Of a stretch of DNA of 64,000 nucleotides, positions 56,751-64,000 are shown in pieces. Within the stretch, counting starts at the first letter, position 1; the number at the start of each line of letters is the position of its first letter. This DNA comes from Siphonodentalium dalli (lineage: Eukaryota; Mollusca; Scaphopoda; Gadilida; Siphonodentaliidae), in assembly GCA_032622095.1 (NCBI GenBank), contig CP136061.1, forward strand, positions 4,770,505-4,834,504, written 5' to 3'. The notes beneath the pieces were generated by a model. That model was not told the DNA's origin, ran no database searches, and saw only the letters and a program-made list of their open reading frames with translations. The translations under genes and the position numbers were made by a program.

Positions 56751-58628
56751 CTAAGAAGACCACTTTCGTCCGCTGGCAGGACCAGTTGCGCAGACTGAGT
56801 TCCTTTGATAAGTACTGCTTTTCATCATTTTGATGAAAATTGGATTAAGTCCTCTATTAATGAGAAAATCGGCGATGTTGTCAGCGTTAGTATGTGGTCC
56901 AATGCGACCAAGAAAATGTTTTTGTGTTCTCCTTCTACGAGGCACTCCAGTGAAACCAGCATCATCACAGTTATGGACTGGGCGCTTGTCGTCACTTTGT
57001 TCGGCCGCAGGACCAGAATGAGCGCCTGTCCCGGTGCGGTTAGATGAGCTCAGCATGCTAGGTGAGAGAACCACAGTCACACTGTTAATACTATCCTGTG
57101 AATCACTTGAGCTAATATTACTCGAAGGGTTACGAGTGTCATGATTTGGTAAGTTTTCAGAGGATACACGTAGTGTCGTTGTGTTTGCAGGGGGACATGT
57201 TGCATTTTGAATGTCGCCGGTTATGTTGACGTCATCTTCGATTTGCAGATCATCAGAAGATTTCAGATGGGTCGACTGCGGTCCACCTGTATCAATGACA
57301 GGAGTTGAAGTTATGTGTTTTCTCTCACTACGTTGGGATACCCGATGTGACTCAGAGTTATGATGAGTAGCACCAACCGATACACGAGATCCATTGAAAG
57401 AGGGTTCGAATTGTTCCTTTACGAATAAGCACATATCATCGTATTTTATTGTCATGTTGGTGGCAAATAGTTCAAACATAGTGCTGAGATGTCTCTCTAT
57501 GCTGTCGGCATGATCTTTTGACGATTCGTTTAACTCGGCGCATTTCTTAGATACAGAGTGAATTTTCGCTTTGAAAGCATCTGATTTCACGGACGTTTTG
57601 GTTGCAGATTTCAACTTTTGGGGAAGATCCTTGACGAGTATTTCGTGGGATTCCTTGTTGCTAATGATGTCACCTTTCATGAGCTGCAGTTGGCTTCTTA
57701 GCGAATCGATGCCGAGACACTTTTCATCTCGTAGTCGGTCAACAGCCATACTCAATTCGGTGTGTTGATCGATGAGTTCACTTAGCGATACTGAGGTTGA
57801 CAAACAAGCAGCAGAAATTTTATTGAAAGGTTCCCTCACGTTAGAAATGACCTGAGATATCTCTTCCTGCTTTCTCTCAACGGCCTTAACATCGGATTCT
57901 AGAGAAAACACACGTTTCTCAAATGAATCTTTGTCTGTCAAGATGTTAGACTTCATCAGCGTGAGCTCGGCACGTACGCTTGTAAGTTGGTCCTGGATGC
58001 AAGAAACGTTGCAAGGACAAGAACAGTTACTAACACTTGAATTGTTAGATGTGGAGTTTATATCCGATGTTTGCACTTGTTTGACAATGCAATCACGAAC
58101 ATCGTCAAACGGCTCACCATGTAGCAGTTGCACAAATTGGAATATGTCTCTTGACAATTTATGTTCAATGGGCACGCCTGTCCCGCGCTTTCTTTGCTTC
58201 AATGTGTAGCCTTGAAGTTCACTAATTTGCCTGGATGCTTGAGTGAATATATCATCTCTTATCAGCAGAAGTTTGGATGGGTCCTTCACTTGAAACAGTA
58301 ATGTCGATATGAAGCGGTCTTTCGGGAGTATCGTAAGCGATGTCCAGTTGTACGGACCATCACATGAGAACTGAGCAAAGGGGTCCGACACAGTTTCTTT
58401 AATCGGGTTTACGGTAGCACGATCATCAGATGATGTTGGTAAAGATTCGACCATTTCCGATCTCAACTGAATGAAAGTAGCTTGACTATCGTCTTGGTTG
58501 ATAGGGTTACATGCATTATGCAGGACCCGATAACTGCATCCAACAGCATCAGAAACTGACTGGGTTTCCATTGTATAACACAACGGGCTTATCGTTTTGT
58601 TGGTGGTGTCGATTGAGATGACCGACAT
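56751..58628 (-). pseudogene. LINE ORF1 protein, frameshifted near its end
   Basis: A 625-aa frame starting 'MSVISIDTTNKTISPLC'. The middle (about residues 215-400) is predicted to be helical and coiled-coil-like, with regular Leu/Ile and many charged residues. A Cys cluster 'CSCPCNVSC' lies near residue 200. The end has 'FLGRIGPHTNADNIADFL', resembling the RNA-binding-like C-terminal domain of many LINE ORF1 proteins. After 'STYQRNS' the frame ends early. The other phase continues with 'AQLVLPADESGLL' and 'FLPRGVVCRPW', which is the expected continuation of that domain, and runs to about 56645. A frameshift therefore lies near 56800. ORF1 would package LINE RNA. Confidence 0.8.
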
Positions 58629-59304
58629 TTACACAGCGTGTCTGATCACTCAGACCAGAGAAAGTGTTGATTGGGCTAAACAAATCTAAGTGATTTGGTT
58701 CTCTGAAACGGCGACCGCATACACCGAGTGGGTATTGTTGAACTGAGTATGTTTACAGCTGTCTGTAATCGGACCTTATTCCGAAATCAGCGAGACCAGA
58801 CAGAATGCAGGAAACACTGGGAAAGTCATTGGTGAATGGCTCCATAAAGTTTTTGATCACACCTTTCTGGTCAACAATGAGACTGCAGTCGCAGGTCTGG
58901 TAGGTCGAAGAAACAACTGTGGCTAACACCTTCCATTGTGGTAATCAGAACGGCTTGGAGATTGTTTATCACACCTCTGCAGTGCCTAATTAGCTCGACA
59001 CACTCCCAATAGCCGATGGTGTTGCATGATTGGGCAAACTGTACGCAGGCCGTAAATGGCGGCGTAAACAAACGAATATGGAGTCTCGACGGGTGTGCAG
59101 AATGTACAAATGTTGTGTTGGAAACTCACATTTGGCACAGAATGTTCAGTATAAAGTCCTGATAGTCCTTAGCACGATTAGAATCACCATCTGTGAGACA
59201 AATTTTGGCACTCAGAGAAAGATATTTTCGCAGATATTATACATTTAATCGGAGCAGTAATTAAGCATGACTGTCAACAACGGACGATAACTGGGTAATA
59301 CTGG
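58629..59304 (-). other. LINE 5' leader
   Basis: About 676 bp between the LINE's outer 5' limit and the ORF1 start. It would hold the internal promoter of a full-length LINE; no specific element is identified. A 66-aa minus frame here is not recognised. Confidence 0.6.
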
Positions 59305-60187
59305 GTTAGCCCAAACGACATTTCGAAGTAACGACGGCTTTGTTGTTTATTTCGAGGAATAATACCGCATCATATGAATTCAGCCCAAATATATTGACAG
59401 GTGTCAAGGGTCTAACTCTATACTGAGCAATAAAAAACTAATATAATAAATACCGAGTATATTTAATTTAACGCCAATGGGTCGTTTATGTGAGTTTAAG
59501 AGTGTATTTATGCCTAAAGCAAAGTGAAATAACGATCTTAAAATGAATTGGCCGGTATATTTTATTAGTTATCAGGGTTACCAGGGTCGTAGTTGCATAC
59601 ATTACAATATATTTTTATGCTAAGATAATTGCGTGGTTATTTGTTTGTTATGGATTGATCGGTATTCAGGTTAACACAAATCCCATATATGGAAATTCCA
59701 AATATGGAAAGTGACTTGCGTATGCGCAAAACAGATACAATGGTCTTACTAAAAACGAAGCAATAAATGATTGATAACAACAAACACCGACGCAGTTAAA
59801 TAACGACATTAGATGGTCGTGTATTTCGTCTTTAAGAGTGTGTTAATGTCTAAATCGTGTGATTAACTACTTAACAAATATTTCGACTACATATTTCGAT
59901 AATTATCAGGTCCGCAGTTCGATCATGAAAATATTTCTGACTTGTATGTTAAGATTATTGCTTGGTATTTCACACATTTTCTCCGAGTCGAGCCGGGGCC
60001 GTAGTACACTTTTTAGTGACCATAAATCTATAACTTCCGTTTTGCCGAATAACCGAAGAAATATTGTCAACTGTTTCCACGTTTATTCTCACTTATACCG
60101 TGTTTATATCCGTTTTATCCTATTTGTTGTTGTGTATTGCATTACTTTGATCAAGTCTGCGCTTGTGTTATTCTCACAAAAGGTAAT
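59305..60187 (+). repeat. Right copy of the 884-bp LINE-flanking repeat
   Basis: Partner of 52119-53002. It begins at 'gttagcccaaacg' exactly at the LINE 5' limit and ends 'acaaaaggtaat', after which the foldback interior resumes. Confidence 0.9.
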
Positions 60188-61360
60188 GTGTGTTTACATT
60201 TCACAATTCCGATTGTGGTGTACAGTACCTGAGTACAGTCTGCCAGAGCGACGGAAAAAAATTCCACATGTCCGAGCGCCATTGATTCCTTAAATACGAG
60301 ACTATTTAATCGAATGAGGTCAAATATTTACATATAACTTGACTCATATGTTATTCTGCACAATTCTGGCCAGTGCCGACTTTCATTTCGCATTACTTTC
60401 GTTTTTATCCACATATAACCGTTTTCTATGGAGATTCCCATGTAAATTTGTTCAACCAAAAAAATTCATAGTTTTGCCAATTTCAAGCTAGTTTAATACT
60501 TTATAGCATGGTCAGGGCATAATCTGGCCTATCGAGTGATGGTAGACATTCCTTCAGTGTGCACAACAAATATTTGGTCCCAACGAAGCAGGCTAAAATC
60601 CTGATATTTGTCAATTTTACTTTGAGTGTGAATAAAATATTCATTTAAACTTCCAAAATTGGTTGAAATATGCTCAACAACATTCAGTCACCGACTAACT
60701 TCCACGATGAATCAAATTTGTTTTTATTGGTGACAATTATGTCGCGAGTCATAAAAATTCATTGTTTCGCCAATTTCAAGCTAGTATTAAGCATGGTCAG
60801 GGCATTACATATAATGATTAAGATTGGTAAAGAACTGGAATAATGAAATGGGAAACTTCTACTGACATCTGGTAAGGACTGAGGAGCGGAATCTAGAGGC
60901 CCCCACCCCACCCCCCATGGAATACGGAATACCACTTAACACAGAAGTTGGAATACGGAATACCAGTTAACAGCCATATGGAATACATAAAAATATATGA
61001 AAACTTCATTTTTTGGAAGGTTGGCGTACGAATACCGGTATTTTTGGAATACCGAATACCTCCTAACAGAGGGGCCGGAATACGGCGTACCTCATAACAG
61101 GGCATGGAATACGGCGTACGAAAACGGAGGGGTGGGGGCCTCATGCTATGGAGCCTCCCAATATATTGTCTGCTCCACATCTCAATAGAATTCAACAACA
61201 TTCAGTTGAATGGTGACATTATTTATAGTCACCGACTAACTTCCACGATGAATCAAATTTGTTTTTATTGGTGACAATTATGTCGCGAGTCATAAAAATG
61301 TGAATTTTCTGAAGAAAAATAATTCATTGGTTTGCCAATTTCAAGCTAGTTTATAGCGAA
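60188..61360. repeat. Foldback interior with internal duplications and a nested repeat
   Basis: The phrases 'gtttgccaatttcaagctag' and 'caccgactaacttccacg' recur at about 60475, 60690-60785 and 61225-61350, showing local duplication. Nested at about 60896-61141 is a segment bounded by 'aggcccccaccccacc' and its inverted copy 'ggaggggtgggggcct', filled with diverged 'tggaatacggaatacc' repeats. No gene. Confidence 0.65.
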
Positions 61361-62625
61361 CATGGGAACCACGGTACAATTTGTGCCATTTAGGCACACT
61401 TCAGAGTGAAATCTGGGCTTATATTTCGGCGAGAATCCAAATCTAGATTCTCGCAAATTACCCTGGATTCTCGTGAAAAAGTATATATGGATTCTCGCAA
61501 AATCAGATGAAATATATGCCCTGGAAATATAGCAAATCGTTTAATGCTTTAGAATTTTGTTTTCGGAGATTTATATATATGTTTAAAGACATATTATGGA
61601 CTTTTTCGAGAGCGAGAAATTGATAAGTTAGTGCTCAGGCACTGTTCCAACGTGGGGAATGTTATCATTCTACTAACATCACTGAAAATTTCCAAAAAGA
61701 TCTACCACACCACTTCATATAGAACATCGTCTGAACTACTCCAAATTGTAAATATTTACATTTCTATTCGGGGCGCAACTATCGGCTGTAATTAAACAAA
61801 AATCATTTTGCCATCGAGAGTCATTGCATTTAACTAATATATAAGAATGACGTTGTGTAAGATCCATTTGGATTAATATTCGTAACAAATAACTACTTTG
61901 AGAAAGATTATTCTTAATTTCTATTTATTTGATCACTCTGCCCGGTGTCTGCCGGAGTGTTTCACATCACTTTAATCAAGGAAGACTGTTAAGAAAAACT
62001 GCATTTCAAGACCACCAAACAACTTTCCTTTTTAGGGCCACACATCTTCCAAATATGTACTTCTTCCATTTTGCTATCAAAGACCGAAAAATGTCGTTAA
62101 ACTAGAGATCCAAATACCCCCTAACGGCCCCTCTATCTTGAGATATTAAAGACCGAAAAATGTCGTTAAACTATAAAGACCGAAAAATGTCGTTAAACTA
62201 GAGATTCAAATACACCCAATATCTTGAGATATTATAAAGACCGAAAAATGTCATTAAACTATTAATTGTTGTTGCTGTTGTTTATTAGGGTTTATCGTCA
62301 TTATAGCCGCTAGGCCACACACGAAGTTGTCAATTTTACGGGTGGAGGAAAGACCACACAGAGGGTCAATTTCACCGGGAAGTTGTTCCACTGCGTGTAG
62401 AAACCACCGACCCCCGGAAAGCAATTGACAAACTTGACCAGATACACGATTCCGGTCACCCTCCCTATGGTGGGGTTCGAACCAGCTTCGTCAGCGCTGG
62501 ACGGCCTGGGACGACGTAATTCACCTGGGACTCTACCGACTGGACCACCGGGGGCCCTCATTAAACTGTTAAAGACCGAAAATGTCGTTAAACTAGAGAT
62601 CCAAACATCCCCACCCCTATTTTTA
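61361..62625 (-). repeat. Right inverted arm of the foldback element
   Basis: Inverted copy of 50715-51705, with the same subterminal 'aaagaccgaaaaatgtcgtt' series near its outer end, interrupted by a SINE at 62261-62557. Confidence 0.8.
62261..62557 (-). mobile_element. tRNA-derived SINE with 10-bp target duplication
   Basis: This 297-bp minus-strand element begins with 'GGTGGTCCAGTCGGTAGAG' (A-box-like) and has 'GGTTCGAACCCC' (B box). Its body is shared with the copy at 32115-32387, and it ends in an AAC/AAT-rich tail. TCATTAAACT flanks it at 62251-62260 and 62558-62567. The well-preserved boxes and duplication suggest it is younger than the 32-kb copy. It depends on a LINE partner that I cannot identify. 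Confidence 0.9.
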
Positions 62626-62654
62626 GCTCAACTTTACTTTGTAAAGTTTGAGCT
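62625..62654. repeat. Short palindrome at array start
   Basis: 'agctcaactttac' and 'gtaaagtttgagct' around a 3-nt loop. It marks the junction between the foldback element and the following tandem array, and may be that repeat family's terminus. Confidence 0.75.
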
Positions 62655-64000
62655 ATTGCCATGGCTTTGTCGTCCGTGTGTGCGTGTGTGTGTGTACGTA
62701 AGACGTCAACAATGCAGGCTACATGTCGTACCTTTGGTCGGATCATTATGAAATTTGACATAGCTGTTGACATCAACATTTAGACCAGATTAATTAATTT
62801 TGGGATCATTTGGAGAAAAAAAAACATGGCCGCCAGTGGCCATCTTGGATTTCAAAATTCAATCCATTAGCACGGGCTGCAGGTCGTACTGTTTGTCTGA
62901 TCATCATGAAATTTGTCAAGAATGTTAATAATGACATGTAGATGGGAACGAGTCATTTGGGGTCATTCGGCCAAAAAACATGGCCGCCAGCAGCCAGTTT
63001 GGATTTTACTCTTTGTATGACTAAATCTTTAGCACGGGCTACGGGTCGTACCTTTAATCTGATCATCATAAAATTTGTCATGGCTGTTGAAATTGGAATT
63101 TAGATGGGAACGAGTCATTGTGGAGTCATTCGGACAAAAAACATGGCCGCCAGTGGCCATCTTGGATTTAAAAATTTAATCCATTAGCACGGGCCAAAGC
63201 TCGTACTGTTTGTCTGATCATCATGAAATTTGTCATGGATGATAATATTGACATAAAGATGGGAATGAGTAATTTTGGGATTATTCGGCCAAAAAACATG
63301 GCCGCCAGCAGCCATCTTGGATTTTACTTTTTGTATGACTAAATTCTTTAGCACGGGCTGCCGGTCGTACCTTCAGCCTGATCAACATAAAATTTGTCAT
63401 GGATATTAACAATGACATGTAGATGGGAATGAGTAATTTTGGGGTCATTCGACCCAAAAACATGGCCGCCAGTAGCCATCTTGGATTTTACTCTTTGTAT
63501 GACTAAATTCTTTAGCACGGGCTACAGGTCGTACTTTTAGTCTGATCATCATAAAATTTGGCAAGAATGTTAATAATGACATGTAGATGGGAACGAGTCA
63601 TTTTGGGGTTTTTCGGTTAATAAACATGGCCGCCAGCAGCCATCTTGGATTTTACTCTTTGTATGACTAAATCCTTTAGCACAGGCTACAGGTCGTACCT
63701 TTAGTCTGATCATCATAAAATTTGTCATGGCTGTTGAAATTGGAATGTAGATGGGAACGAGTCATTTTGGTGTCATTCAGACAAAAAACATGGCCGCCAG
63801 TGGCCATCTTGGATTTCAAAATTTAATCCATTAGCACGGTCCACAGGTCGTACTGTTCGTCTGATCATCATGACATTTGTCATGGGTGATAATATTGACA
63901 TGTAGATGGGAACGAGTAATTTTGGGGTTATTCGGCCAAAAAACATGGCCGCCAGCAGCCATCTTGGATTTTACTCTTTGTATGACTAAATTCTTTAGCA
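62655..64000 (+). repeat. ~155/164-bp tandem array (runs off window)
   Basis: At least eight units are marked by 'aacatggccgccag' at 62826, 62980, 63143, 63298, 63462, 63626, 63790 and 63945, spacing 154, 163, 155, 164, 164, 164 and 155. Each has '(c/g)gccatcttggatttta', 'ttagcacgggctacagg', 'tgatcatcataaaatttg' and 'gatgggaacgagtca'. Two unit types differ in the 'actctttgtatgactaaat' spacer. Non-coding; short frames are artefacts. Confidence 0.92.

Larger units (their letters stand above)
53003..59304 (-). mobile_element. Nearly full-length LINE with ORF1 and ORF2
   Basis: This 6.30-kb minus-strand insertion has a 676-bp 5' leader, ORF1 (58628 to about 56645), ORF2 (56609 to about 53126, endonuclease-RT-Cys motif) and a short roughly 120-bp 3' end without an obvious poly-A tail. 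It is inserted in the middle of the foldback element. The ORF2 order (APE-type endonuclease first, RT next, CCHC at the C-terminus) fits the large LINE groups outside R2. I cannot fix the clade. Several frameshifts make it inactive. Confidence 0.92.
50715..62625. mobile_element. Foldback element with ~1-kb inverted ends, interrupted by a LINE
   Basis: 50715-51705 is inverted at 61361-62625 (the right arm is longer by a 297-bp SINE). Outer tips share 'aaaataggggg(t)ggggatg', followed by several subterminal copies of 'tttaacgacatttttcggtc'. Inner limits are 'cccatgttcgc'. Subtracting the LINE with one flanking repeat, and the SINE, leaves about 4.4 kb. No transposase frame is visible, so it is non-autonomous; superfamily not determined. 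No convincing target duplication. Confidence 0.75.

Noticed and set aside
33535-60187. Both long flanking repeats being simple assembly duplications
   Set aside because: Not excluded, but less likely: there are no gaps and the limits coincide exactly with the LINE ends on both sides. Kept as the main alternative in the findings.

Overview
This window is AT-rich DNA from a eukaryote, almost certainly an invertebrate animal. The evidence is spliceosomal exon boundaries, a tRNA-derived SINE family, two metazoan-type LINEs, a nuclear tRNA-Glu, and dense minisatellites and foldback elements. I cannot fix the phylum; a marine invertebrate such as a mollusc or another lophotrochozoan is a guess. Host coding sequence is very sparse. 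I recognise only two exons, both of one receptor-type protein tyrosine phosphatase (PTP) gene on the minus strand (39729-39864 and 37435-37570). They join in phase and encode an active-site loop whose catalytic Arg is replaced by Ala.

Layout. 0-13.6 kb: degenerate tandem arrays, some with long G or C runs, and candidate MITEs. 14-20.7 kb: a long hairpin, degenerate minisatellites, a TA-flanked 661-bp MITE and a TTAA-flanked 1.2-kb element. 21.4-22.3 kb: a 27-bp minisatellite of about 34 copies. 22.3-33.5 kb: mostly anonymous sequence with a disrupted second MITE copy, a LINE relic, the tRNA-Glu gene and a SINE. 33.5-37.3 kb: a 5'-truncated LINE flanked by 614-616-bp direct repeats. 37.4-39.9 kb: the PTP exons; the 3' splice site of the second exon has been amplified into a 41-bp tandem array. 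41.7-48.3 kb: a large head-to-head palindromic element. 48.3-48.9 kb: a 44-bp minisatellite. 50.7-62.6 kb: a foldback element with about 1-kb terminal inverted repeats, into which a nearly full-length 6.3-kb LINE has inserted, flanked by 883-884-bp direct repeats; a SINE sits in its right arm. 62.6-64 kb: an array of roughly 155/164-bp units running off the window.

The most unusual item is the palindromic element. Each 3-kb arm holds the same gene set pointing outward: a small Lys-rich protein and a roughly 574-codon zinc-finger/packaging-type ATPase, each behind a TATA-like box. The unit has 5'-TG...CA-3' ends and an apparent 6-bp target duplication, which suggests integrase-type insertion of a Polinton/Maverick-related or similar virus-like element reduced to an inverted dimer. 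No integrase, polymerase or capsid gene is visible. The ATPase is broken in both arms by different lesions.

Two other observations stand out: two unrelated LINE insertions both carry exceptionally long flanking duplications, and a splice acceptor has been iterated about six times inside an intron.
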